64,000 nucleotides of DNA from Liolophura sinensis (taxonomy: Eukaryota; Mollusca; Polyplacophora; Chitonida; Chitonidae). The notes beneath the pieces are model-generated. The model was not told where the DNA came from. It was given only the letters and a program-made list of their open reading frames with translations, and did not search any database. The position numbers and the translations under genes are program-made. Positions 23,635 through 36,200 of the stretch are shown here, in pieces. Location: contig NC_088302.1 in assembly GCF_032854445.1 (NCBI RefSeq), forward strand, positions 38,570,191 to 38,634,190, given 5' to 3'. How positions within the stretch are numbered: the first letter of the stretch is position 1; every line of letters starts with the position of its first letter.

Positions 23635-25162
23635 TGAAGGTTAAGCAGTTCTACTGTGTCATGTGATAATGTTAGGCCAGCTTTGCCAGAATTGATTCAC
23701 TCATCACAAATGACACCTCTTTCCTTTAGGAACTTTCAGTTCACAAACATTTAGCTCTCAATGTTTCGCCATTGTTCATCTATCCTAAACTACTTTTTGT
23801 GAATCTTTTTCAGGTCACATGATACAGTAGGATTTTTTCTACCTTTAGCAATAAAAGAGTTCAAACTTGAAACATCCTTTACATTACTTTTGCTCTATCA
23901 TAACAGTCGTTCAGCTGTGTGGAAGATAAGTATTTGATGAGACTTTCTGGGGACTTTGTTTTGTTGAGCTCTACTTTCAGGCAATTTACTGCTGTTTGTG
24001 TCTGTGTTCCTATCTCTGAACATCTTATCCCTCTGTATCTGGTGTCTAGTTGTGACAGATAAGTATAGGGCCTATGAGAGACACAAATTCACAGGAGTTC
24101 CGAGTGGGGGCGCTCGAGCAAATATCAGAAGTTGGGGTTAGACAACGCTCTATTCGCCCAGTGCTCATGCGTGAAGGCCATGTACCACCAGGGTTCTATC
24201 CCCAACTTTCGGGATATGCTCGACTGCTGCACTCCAAACTCTTGTGAGCTTGCCTGTGTCATAGCCTATAGGCAAAACTGGACATTTCGTCTTCATGTAT
24301 GTATAAAAGCTAGTTTTGTTGTAAGGCAGTATGACAGTCTGACAGTCTTCTTCTTGCTCACCATTGCCATGGCTATGTTTCTTATTATGTATATTGTCTT
24401 TGTGCCATAACCAAAGCATGAATTTGACCAGTAGAACCTGTGAAGTATTTTCTTGTGTATCTTATTTATTATTGGCAGTGGTATGTCTGGATAAAACTGG
24501 AACCTGTCACATCTGTCACTTTCTCCTGCCCACATTAAAGGGCAGATAACTGGGACTTATCCAGCAGGTTAGTGCATTTTTAGAACGATGTTGGCATTTG
24601 AAATGTCGCTAGTTTGAAGAAGCTATATGTATATACATGTACAGGTATAAGATGTTGGCTTTGGTATGCCTTATGTATGGTCTAGCAGAACTGCACTCTG
24701 AAAGGCAGATATGTTCTGTAATAAAGTGCTCACGTGTCACACACAGTTCTTTGTCCAGTATTCTGTCCACTTGAGGTTCCGCGACTTACTCAAAATACCT
24801 TAAATGACCTAAATTTCGATCATAAAATTGCATTTTTGAAGGCAATTAAATGTTATACCATATTACTTCTGGTATTAAAGTTTACATTTTTTTCAGTAGG
24901 ATATGCTCCCCCCATCCAAAGCAATCCCACAACACCTGTCTAAAATCAGTAAATTGAGCAAATTTGTCCGCTGCCATCTGTGAAACTTTAGGCCATTTAG
25001 GGTAGTTTCTCTTCTACACAAATCATGTACTTATTACTTCTAGTGTGTGGGAACTAGAAATAGGAGCTTTCTGAATTGTAATACTGAATATTTAAAGACT
25101 TGAGGGCCCTCAACTACAAGCACAAAATCCCAGTAGCTGCAGCATCCCTCAAAAAGCTTATG
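23635..25162. other. 3' flank of ZnT9, candidate polyadenylation signal
   Basis: No supported gene. An AATAAA at 23850-23855 is a candidate poly(A) signal if the 3'UTR extends this far; another AATAAA lies near 24721. Short frames at 24132-24549 lack any domain, splice or conservation evidence and were not called. Confidence 0.3.
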
Positions 25163-25375
25163 TTATTTACTTTATTGATCTTTAACGCCATACTCAAGAA
25201 TATTTCACTTATACCATAACTGCCAGCCTAATGGTGAAAGGAAACCCGGAAGCCCGGGACCATCTGCAGGTTAGAGGCAGACCTTCCCATGTATTGCCGG
25301 AGAGGAAGCCAGCATGTGCTGGACTTAAACTCACAGTGACCGCATTGGTGACAGGCTCCTGGTTTATTGCGCCAC
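25163..25375 (-). mobile_element. SINE family A, reverse
   Basis: Tail 'tactcaagaatatttcactt', middle 'gaccatctgcaggtt' and 'gagaggaagccagcatgtgc', head-side 'aaactcacagtgaccgcatt'. The extreme head is diverged. Confidence 0.75.
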
Positions 25376-25569
25376 GTTGGTTTGCTCATCTCTCGGCTAC
25401 AGAGGTGCTCACAACTTATTATGAGAATGACCAATGTTAAAAGACACCATGTATACTGTTTGATTCGCAGACCGTCAGACAAACAGAAACATTTATTCAA
25501 AGAAATGCTTTGTCACAGCTAAAAATTAGCAGACTAAAACTGAAGAATGCCTCAATACACATTAGTTTA

Positions 25570-28466
25570 GCTGATGATAAATATTTATTTAGATTCAAAC
25601 ATCATATATAGCATACGCAGGGTAACAAATAAACAAAATAAAAAAAGTTAATCTCAAAATGTTGGCAAGACGATATAACACCAATACTGATGAACGTAGA
25701 CGTAAACAACTTTGGCTCCAAAGTTGAAAAACAAACTAACAAAAAACTGTAAATTCAAGCATGATGTTAAAGGGTAAAACCAAAATCCCTAATAAAAACT
25801 TGATAAACCATACCTAATATTCAACAATAATATATAAGACATTTAGGTAAACTACAGAACCACTTATTTAAAAACTACACGGCACCATAAATGTGCAATG
25901 GAAGTAATTTTCATCAACAAAGAAATTTTTAGCCCAATCAGTTACCTCAATCATTAATTAACAAGGTAAACATGGTTCTTTTTTTGTGATTTTGTTTAAA
26001 GTTGAACACATTCTTAAACTTGGCTTTCAGATCTTTTAACACAATACAGAATACCACAGGACTAAATCATGCCATGGAGTTTAGTGTCTGGCCATCAAAA
26101 TTTATGCACATCTTCCTACCTTCAGCAGTTACAAATATTGCACAACCATATCTAACGAATTACCTGAAAGACACTTTTGAAGGACAGCTGACAGCTGAAA
26201 GACACTCAGTGCTATTAACCCTGTGGAAACAATTATACAACATTAAACATTAGCCATACATCTGGTTTTATCAAGGATACATGTATAAACAAATTTAAAA
26301 AATAGATAAATAAACCTGACATTTTAATGCACCCGAAAAATAAGAATGAAATAACCAGAGGAACAAAATTCAGACCTTCTAGTTCAAATGCAAAATTATT
26401 TTGTGGAAATAAACATTTAATTATCATGCATGAAAATACTACTCAACAGAGACATGTAAGATTGCACTTCAGGCTGAGAAATTTTCTTGAGCTGTGACCT
26501 TTATAGACATTGCACTTGTAGACACATGTACAAGTATAGAGTATATACAATGTAAATAAATTAAGAATAAAGATACATGTATAATGTAACACTATAGTGT
26601 TGTTAACCGAACAGAGTGGTAATACTCATGAAGTACTAGACGCACATCAGGCCATCATTAAAAATAAGTTTTTTTGTCACAACCGGACCAACCTTCCAAG
26701 GTAGGGACCTATTTAAAGGGGTTTTTTTTGAGATTTGGATAAGTTTTTTTCCCTTTCCATGCTTATTTCTTCAAACTTCAATCTTCTTCATTAACCAAAT
26801 TGTCAGGGTATCCACAACAAAGAATTTTTCAAGGGTACCCTGAGTTTGCTTACAGAATTCTCAATAGTTATATCATACAAATGAGATAACGCAGTGTTCC
26901 ATTTTTGTAACAAAGACACAAAACAGCATTTAATATATGTGTAACAAAGCACCATAGTCAGCCCTCAAAACATCATAACAATGTCATGGCCTTCAAAATT
27001 CACGATACATGTATGCACAAGGTTGGATCAGTTCCATGTTGTATTAATGGAAAATGTATCTAGCCAAGCTATACAGATCCATCCTTTCTACTAAACTGGA
27101 ACTTGTGATTTTTTTGGACATCAAATTTGTTCATTGAACAAGAAAGCATGCATCGCAAAGAGTAGTTTTTAGATGTCAACCCAATGTGTGAGACACTGAG
27201 ATGACTAAGTACAATACAAGTAAATAACATGCTCATTTGTAAAACACAAATATACAAATTACAAGTCTAAATGACACTTAAACAACACCAGAAAAAAAGT
27301 ATCACTACAGTACTTAATCAGTGAAATTTCAAATAATTACCGCTAGCCTGGACTACCACGGAAAGTCGATCAACCACTAACCAACAAGTCTGAATCCAAC
27401 TCTCATTGGTTTGGCTGTCGTTTTACGTCAGCAGTTTTGTCAGGTTCCTGATGAAAGATTTACTTCTGGTACCCTGGCTTTCCTCCAGGTATAAGCCTGA
27501 GAAACTGCAACTGGACAAGCTCGTGAAAAATTGCAGAGCATGATGTTGGACACCAATCAAAAACATCTAACATAAGTCTTCTTCATATCTGGATTTTAGA
27601 GTGATCTAGTGGCTGACTGACCCATTGCCAAAGCACTCTGCTAAATATTGTTACTCAAATAAAACAGTGTTCAATCAAATAAAATCTTGGCAATGAATAT
27701 AATGCTGCCATTCTGCCTGCCAAGTACAGTATACCTAGGCTTTTGTTATTTTTTGGAACAGAATGCTACCCTGGAGAAGTAGCCAGCTACTTAACAGAGA
27801 ACTGAATGAGGTAAAATCGGAGCTTTGGTCAACGCAGGTGGCTACTTGTTTAATTTTTTTCATCAAATTAGTAGGTGGCCGGTAGCTGGTAACTGCCTTT
27901 CAAACAAACCCTCTGGTATACATCAGTGTGACCAGAAATGCCTCAGGAAGGTGACCTAGTTGTTGTTACTCTATCCAAGGCCATTCTTAAAAACATTTGT
28001 GTTGAGGAGGTATCATAACCCTTTAACAACCATATCTGAAGAAACAGGGCTGTTTGGCAGGAAAATTTGTTTTGATTATTCTGGCATATGAAAGAGATAG
28101 GTACTTTAAAGAAATTAACATTGAGAGAAAAACAAAGGGAAAAAAAATTCATCAAAATCCCAATAAAAAACTTCCGAAAAGCGCCCCTTTTTGGAAGGTC
28201 GGTCAGTCTACACCCAACAAACATATATTTTCAATGATAGCCCAACAGGTTCGACCATTATCCCTCCAACAAATATAAGGAGTGTATTCCAATGCTAACA
28301 GCCTGGGGCTACTTTCACAAGAGTCTGGAAATCAAATTTTTGCTAGACTTCTTCATAAATGACATTCAGGTTAAACAGGGCCAAAAGGCTAAGCATAACC
28401 AGATAGTTATGAGAAAAGTCACAAAAAATCTGACGCACACGTTATTGTGAAAGTGGTCCCAGATTC
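25570..28466 (-). other. Probable long 3'UTR of the CD225-like gene
   Basis: This is AT-rich sequence with no supported coding frame on either strand, directly downstream of the minus-strand stop at 28467. TTTATT at 25584-25589 reads AATAAA on the minus strand and could mark the transcript end. The extent is inferred only from position and composition. Confidence 0.3.
28303..28462. mobile_element. MITE family M1, copy 2 (160 bp), next to CD225 stop codon
   Basis: The termini are CTGGGGCTACTTTCACAA and the complement of CTGGGACCACTTTCACAA, the same as copy 1 at 13294-13441. The interior differs considerably. The minus-strand stop codon of the neighbouring gene is at 28467-28469, so only four bases separate it from the element. 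Confidence 0.75.
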
Positions 28467-29051
28467 CTAGCAACCATTGATGCTGCAGACAACAATAACG
28501 GGGACCACAATGATGAGGACAGCTCCAATGGCAACGCTGACGTATATGAGTGTGACGGCAGCTTTGGTCTGCCTCTGTACCAGGGTGTACAGACCTCTCG
28601 ACCTGTCTGTTTTGGCCTCCCAGGCGTAATGGTTAGCCATGATCCCCGTAAGCAGACAGCAGAACATGCTGAGGTACGAGGCCACGATGATTCGGTTGAT
28701 GGTCTTCCAGCCGGGCGGCACCAAATCCTCCGAGGGAACTTTACGCAGAAGATGTGGCACCGTCACAGTTGTCTCCCTGTACGGGTTCTCCGACGTGTTC
28801 TGGAAACAGCTATCTATGGTGTAGGTATTAATAACTCCTACGTGAGCTCCTCGTGTCTGTTCTCTGTTACCATGGTTTTCAATAAGTGCAGCGGCAGCAG
28901 GGTTTATCTCCACATCTTCCAGAGTTTCACACACTGTTACCATGGAGACAGGCTCGCTGCTTCTCGTCTCATCCAATGGTTGGACACATAGGTTTGGATG
29001 TAGCGCTTGTTTCTCTTCATTTACATCTCTTGATTCTACATCATCACTCAT
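28467..29051 (-). CDS. CD225/dispanin-like two-pass membrane protein, 194 aa
   Basis: The dispanin family includes the IFITM and PRRT/TMEM proteins, small membrane proteins with an intramembrane and a transmembrane helix. Here residues 1-115 are hydrophilic and acidic. A hydrophobic segment at about 120-140 carries the paired cysteines 131-132 (SYLSMFCCLLTGIMA), followed by a short basic loop, and a second hydrophobic helix spans about 164-190. That order and the F-C-C motif fit CD225. I chose the ATG at 29051 because the frame upstream runs into a good acceptor (minus strand 'tttgtaggtgcag', AG just before 29096), implying an upstream exon that may be non-coding or add a few residues. Function in this animal is unknown; an antiviral role should not be assumed. 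Confidence 0.75.
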   Translation of the reverse strand: MSDDVESRDVNEEKQALHPNLCVQPLDETRSSEPVSMVTVCETLEDVEINPAAAALIENHGNREQTRGAHVGVINTYTIDSCFQNTSENPYRETTVTVPHLLRKVPSEDLVPPGWKTINRIIVASYLSMFCCLLTGIMANHYAWEAKTDRSRGLYTLVQRQTKAAVTLIYVSVAIGAVLIIVVPVIVVCSINGC

Positions 29052-30262
29052 TGCAACTGTTTTGTTTTTCCTAGGTCCTCGGCTATCTGCACCTACAAAT
29101 GAAGAAAGGAAAAGGTACCGTTGTACATTATTTTCCATACACATCATGTTTTTCCAGAATTTGGTGACTAGCGACTGGGACCCGTCTGCCAGGAAGACCT
29201 TGGCACCATTTTATTAGCATTAAGTCATCCTTTCTTGGCTCATCAAGATGACGTCACATTAAAGACAACAGAAACTAATTAAAAATAATTTTAAAACCCA
29301 TTAAATTGTAGACGGTTATAATCATCTTTTGAACAATGGTTCAGTGTCTTGTTTCGCACTAGTGCCACCTCATGGGTTTAAAAACATTTATCGCCTCCCC
29401 ACTGACTTTTTATTTCATGAAACAAGAAGAAACTTTGCATATATTTGTTAATGTGTTGTAATACAGCTCCTGGTCAATGTTGACCATCCTAATTTTACCT
29501 GTACTAGTAGGCTAATCGAGATCATTAGAATTCAGGGTCACTCCAGATTTTCAGTTTCATCTGCAACGAATACAACAGACCACTGCTACATTCGTCCCAG
29601 GTTGCACATTTTGTCCCCGTCAATTAAAAGTGAAACCAGTGAGAGGGTTAGCGACGAGACAGCTTGGGTCACGTCAAGGAACATGTGGTTTGATTACATT
29701 ACCTGTTTCACACTCAGCAATAAACTTGTCACGGCTTCTTCAAACGACGTCACAATCCCAGCAGGATGCCGGCATCAGCCCGTTCTTCTACTCAGGTAAA
29801 TCGGACAAGCTTTTATCAGTTTATCCGTCTGCAAGTCACCATGTGTTTTGTCTAGCTGTCAATTGTACGGTCTACCTGGACATAAAATACCCGTAGTCTT
29901 AATCCACAAGTGCACACCTAATGGTGACGTAGAATATTTGTAACTTAAAGTACGAGTGTATACCCAAAGCTTTCACTCAATCGAGTCTGAACAAAGCTAT
30001 AATTTGTGCCGTTTGTTAAATGTAGATGTTAAATGAGGTAATCATGTGTGGAAAATGTAAATATCTGCCTTGGGGAAACGGTGATACAAAGGTCGTATTG
30101 AGCCCATAAAATGAAACGTACGAGTGCCGGCATGACGTTAGATTTGTTGTGTACGGCATCTGACTGGGGTATAATTAAGAGACGGAATATGTAATGTTTT
30201 CGTTCTGTTACAACGTGTGAGAGGTACACCGGAATGAAGAAGTGACACTTTTCATCGTCACC
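29052..30262. promoter_or_regulatory. Divergent promoter region between CD225-like and AVT3-like genes
   Basis: The two genes face away from each other with ~1.2 kb between start codons. The interval should contain both promoters and the 5' exon of the minus-strand gene. No TATA-type element could be placed with confidence, and the open frames here are unconvincing. Confidence 0.45.
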
Positions 30263-33200
30263 ATGTCCGGGGAACTTAAATCAGGCGTGGGAACCGCCAA
30301 CCCATTGAAAATATTTGCTAACTTGTTTATATCTTTCATAGGGGCTGGTGTCTTGGGTTTGCCTTATGCCTTCAAAGAGGTAAGTTTGAAGTTTATGTAC
30401 CTGCGAATCTCCACTTGACTGGCCACGTAGACTGCACCTAGTGTGTTAGTGTATTGTATTTGACTTGGTTTTCAGTATTTGACGATATATCAGTGAGTGT
30501 ACGTTTTATTACATTTTTCTTTGTGTTTACTTATTTTTTGTAAGTTAAAATATTACTATTACATATATATACATACATATACATGTGGATCATTTATCAT
30601 TATCATTTGTAAGACTTAATGATAAAGTGTGGACATTATAAAGTTTGTAGTCTGTGATCTTTTTGCTGGGCATCCAAGTTGGCTCCTTGGAATATACAGT
30701 TAAGTGGGACTCCAGGGAGCCAAATTAATACAGAAATTTAGGAGCCAAATGGTTTTAAATTACCTTCAGTTTATTTGAACCCTTTGAATTCATCATGATT
30801 TTACTAGTTGCAATTATATCATTGACAGTGGTTATTCCCCCATTTTCAGGGTAGTCTACTTAATCATTTGTTCCATTGAATTGGTTTACATTATGGAAAA
30901 ACATGATTTAGTAAATTGACAACCATGCTGACTACATTGGTTATTAGTTGGTGTAGCCATCTAAGGGAAAAGAAACTAAATATTTCTGCTACAATTACAT
31001 GTACATTGTCTAAAAAGAACAGACTACATGTCCCAAAAATTAGAAGAAATAGGGTAGTTGCCTTGTGATAATTGTGATATTTATTTGCTATCAGAGATAA
31101 CATCTCAAACCATTATAGGTACATTTTGTGTTAAATGGGCTAACATGGGGTGAATTGGTTTGCTTAGGGTTTAACATGACTTTCACCCTTATATGACTTG
31201 TGATATCACACTGCAGATAGCTTAATTGTATATTTCAAACTCTGTTGTGCCAAAAAACAACAGACATGATACCCCACTCAGTCACGTAAACTCAGTGGAG
31301 TGGTGCAGGGCAAAGAGCGTCCATCTCACTGACAAGAGGCAGCAGTTCAAATCCAAGTAATGTCATGCTTACACTTCAGAATTGGCAGTCTTGTTACTGC
31401 CTTTGGTTTGGTCCTCAGCTTATGGGAATCATAGACCAAAGACTGGGTGACCCAGTGTTTGTATATACTATTACTAATTGGGGTGTGATTTCAAGTGTTT
31501 TTGGCAGGGCATTTAAACTGAGGCAGCGCTAACAATATGTTTATTTGGTGTAGAAATAGGTTTGAACATTTTAAAAAAATTAATAAAACTTGACCTATCA
31601 GACTGCTAAGCATCAAAATGTCTTCAGGAATAAAAAAACAAAAAAATTTTAAATTTAGTGAGTTAAATGTGTTTCCATTTCATTGAAATATGTTATATGA
31701 CACAAATGATATCACCTTGATGACTATACTCGTAATGTTTTGTGTTGGCAGGCTGGGATCATTGAGGGTGCTGTCATCATGGCTGTTGTAGGAGCTCTGA
31801 GGTAAGTCCCCTTGCTCCAGTCCCTTTAAACTGATCCGCGCACAAGCTGTACGTGTGCCTGACCCCAGATAAGAAGCTTTGTTTTCAGCACTCACCAACT
31901 GAAAAATAAGCAATCTCTTTAGTATACATTGTTGAGGGATTGTAAGATTTTTTTGGTTCATGTTTTTCAATTATAGGCTTTACTTTTAGCTCACTTTACT
32001 TCAGTGACATTTGAAGCAGCCATGGCCGTACGACTTTTCATAAGCACACGTATGTGTACTGTAGACCGTTAAGCACATGAGACTACTCTGGATCTATGTG
32101 AAAAATAAAAACACTATAAACGATTTTAGGGCATCTCCACCCTTGCCTTTTGTGCTGGGATAGTAGACCGATGGCCGTACCTTTTTCAAATTGCTTCAGA
32201 CGCACCTGTATTTATAAAGTAAGGGACTGTATCATGAGAAAATTATTCCGAAGGGAAGTTGTGCAATGTGTCAGTGAGGTTAGACTTACTTGCTTACAAG
32301 CTCATAGCTACATTGGTTAAAGTTTTATGTCAGTTAAGAATATTGCTGATGGCCACAACAGCTAGTGTTCATATTCTCACTACCTTATATGCTTACATAG
32401 TTTGAGAAAATATAATCTGTAACTAATGTACACAGGCTGATGTTAATATATTCAGGAGATGTGTGTACTCAGTAGAAGGCACTGTTCCCATCCAAAAGCT
32501 TTCTGGATTTATACACTGACTACCCCAATTACTCAACCTTTTTGCCTATGAAAGAGCAACTTTTAAGTGTGGTTTATGAATCTTCTTAGTTTAATTTTGG
32601 GGTCAAGATTGCATTGGTCGGGTTGATCAGTGCATGAAGAATAAGTCCATATTGCAACCATGTGAAAAGGTTGAAGAATTACAGTAAAGTCTTATATGTG
32701 CATATGTTAGCAGTTTGGAAAATTTTTAAAAAATAGTTGTAGGTTTGCCAGATGTTGCAGTGACAAAGGTGTGTTATATCCTGTGATCTCAAATATTGAT
32801 TTCCAGTGACAGGTGCATATGGTTGTGACAGATAATCTGCTCTTTGAGAGTAACACAAATGAATACAGTTGTATAATGAATACAGAAAAAGAAGTGGATG
32901 GAGAGACATTTGAAGAGGTAGTACACACAGAAACAAGAGCGAAGAGAGACAAATAACAAAACTTGATGCAGATGTTTATATATGAAGACATTTTTGAAGA
33001 TAAATTTAGTTTCTAAAGTGTAAATTTGTTTGAGCTGTGCAGTATAAGTCTACCAGAAATAAACACAGAAGTTATATAAAGATCTTTATATAACTTCTGT
33101 GTTTATTTCTATCTATAGATAATGTTTGCACGTGTCCAGTTGTTTGTGGGAAGGTGTGGCAGCAATCTACAGATAGTCATGGGTTGCCAAGTTTCCCCTC

Positions 33201-36200
33201 CCATCATAATGATGGCTGCCATCGTAAACTGTAATATTCCTGAATACAGTGAGAAACATGTAAAGTTGGAATTGTAAAAAGGAACTTTCAGAAACACGTA
33301 AAGTCCCGAAAATGATCGTTTTGATTGTAAAACTTTTCTAACTTCACGAAAAACAGTGGCTCTATAAGGTGGATCATGGGTCAAAATGTTGACCACCTGA
33401 GTGATAACCTTGACAGAAATAGAAGTCATCCATTGAAATGTATAACAGGTAGGCTCAAAAACATTGTAGAACAAGAAGAAAGTATATGTAGATAAATACA
33501 ACAGACAGTCATTTATGAATCTGCCATCTTGAGCATGTTCAGGATTAAAGGATCCTGCAGGGTTTTCATTTAGAATTGGAGAAGGAGGTCAGAGCTCAAA
33601 AGTAGGTGGCTGAATTGAAAGTAATTATGCCACAGTTACTATTAATTTAAAGAGGAAGAATATTAAAAGTAGGCAGCTAGGGGTACGGCAGTAGACAGCT
33701 GTCTACAGCCAGCTACTTGCCCTTTTTGAATACCTTGTCTTTGTGATGACCTTGGATCATTTTGATGCTATCTTGAGCTCTTAACGTGAATGAAATGAGC
33801 TATCATTATAAATCAGTCTTCCTCTGGCCCCTCACCCTCCCCTCATTTCCAGAGCACTGTATTAAGCCAGTGGAAAATTGGTAATAGCAAAATTTCCTAA
33901 ACCAAGCCAGCAAGAGCCATATCACTTGATCTGGCACATTTGGCAGGTTAGAACTTTGAATTAGACATTAAATACCTGAAAATTTGATGGAAAGGAGAAA
34001 GAAAAGAATGTTTGTAACTGTACTTGTGTAAAAAATACTTCCTATGTTAAAAGAAGAATAGATTAAAGACATTTTTCTACATGTACCTGTATGCTCTACT
34101 ACATACTTTTCCTCTTTAGGGTGCCTCCATGGCCACGTGGAGCTAGTCAGCACAATCACAGGAGCCTCACGCCAACGTGGTGGCCATGAATCCAGCTTAA
34201 GTTGAATTTCTCTTCAGTCGTACATGTAAATGAGAAGATCTTCCAGCAACTTGCGGATGGTTGTAGGTTTCCCCCGAGCACTGCCCAATTTCCTTCCACC
34301 GTCATTATGAAATGGTGAAATACCCTTTAGAACAGTGTAAAACAACAATTAAATAAATAAATAAATACTACATGCCCGCGACGCATAAATATAACGGAGA
34401 GAAATAAATCTTTGGTTTTTGTTGCTGTTGTAGTGTGAAGGCGATGTTGTTGTTGATTGATTGCAAGTACCGCCTGCTAGAGAAGCAGCATCCTTCCAAG
34501 GATTACAAATCCAAGAGGAGGAAAGATTTTCTGAATGGCTCTGGGGTGCTAAGTGCTATAGAGGAATACCTGCCCGAAGATTCAGTGGACCTTCTGCCCC
34601 AAAAAGACAGAGAGGTGTCCGTTGAAGAGCCATCCAAACCTGTGGTAAGTCCACTCATGCTCTTCTGGCCTGCCCAAATAGGGCCTCCCTGAATTACCTT
34701 CCTTGAGGCCCTGTAAAGTGGCAAGTTTTTGGGAGCAAGGTTCATTTAGGTGATACCTCTGAAATGGCTAATGGGAGGTTTTCAGTTAAAGCAGCTTTTA
34801 GAAGACTTACATTCAGGATGGATATTAACTTTGTGTACTGATTTTGAAAGCCCAGGATGAATATTTTGTATATTTTTTTTTATGCTGTATAAAGTAGTTT
34901 TTTTATGCTGTATAAAGTAGTTTTTGTTATGCTGTATAAAGTATGCTGTATAAAGTAGTTTTTATTATGCTGTATAAAGTAGTTTTTGTTATGCTGTATA
35001 AAGTAGTTTTTGTTATACTGTATAAAGAACATTTGAGAATCCCCTAATGGAATCGATTTCAGCCAACAAAAAATGCCTATCTAAACTGAAAAACATCAAT
35101 ATCATTTAAGATCTCTGGACATTTCTGCAGTTGTTACTGTCTTGATATATAAACCTACAAAATGCATACAGAGGTCCCACTGTTTGAAGTTTCATGCCTC
35201 AGAAACTAATTTCACGTTTAAGGTTACTGTATAGCTGGCTCTTGTGTTAAGTTTGTCACAGCAAATCTGTACATGTATGTCACACTTAAGAAAGTTTGTG
35301 AGTGACTTTCCAAAGGTTAGTGGTTTACCCCGTTAGCCCTGGTTTCCATCACTTTAAAACTGATTTGCCATTGAGCTTGTAAAAATGTAGCGCTAAACAA
35401 AAATCAGTCAGTCATTTTTTTTTGTTTTTTTTTTTTTGTCAGGCCCCTGGAGAAGACATAGGCTATGGCTCTTTGGGTGAGTAAGCGACTATACATATTG
35501 TACAGTACACAATGTTTATTTATTAAAAGGTAGATTATTTTCACATTTTATGAAAAGTAGTTATTATGTAACGAATCAAAGTATGATGTTTCATGATGTC
35601 ATTTATGATTTGTTTTCAAAGGATTTGTCAAATTTAATGCTGTGTTTTTTGCAGGTTACTATGCATTTGGGCGAACTGGTCTTCTGATTGTGGATGCGGC
35701 CATTGTTATCTCACAAACAGGTGGGTGGACATGTTTTGTCATGAACCTGTGGGTGGACGTGTTTTCTCACAAACAGGTTGGGGAGCATGTTATTTCACAA
35801 ACAGGTGGGTGGACGTGTTTTCTCACAAACAGGTTGGGGAGCATGTTATTTCACAAACAGGTGGGTGGACGTGTTTTCTCACAAACAGGTTGGGGAGCAT
35901 GTTATTTCACAAACAGGCGGGTGGACGTGTTTTCTCACAAACAGGTTGGGGAGCATGTTATTTCACACACAGGCGGGTGGACGTGTTTTCTCACAAACAG
36001 GTTGGGGAGCATGGTATTTCACAAACAGGCGGGTGGACGTGTTTTCTCACAAACAGGTTGGGGAACATGTTATTTCACAAACAACCGGGTAGACATGATA
36101 TCTCACAAACAGGAAAGTGGACATGTTATCTCACAAACAGGAAAGTGGACATGATATCTCACAAACAGGAAAGTGGACATAAAATGTGTGTAATGTTACG

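Noticed and set aside
24132-24549. Overlapping 60-90 codon frames downstream of ZnT9
   Set aside because: No recognised domain, no splice context and frames on both strands; probably non-coding 3' flank.
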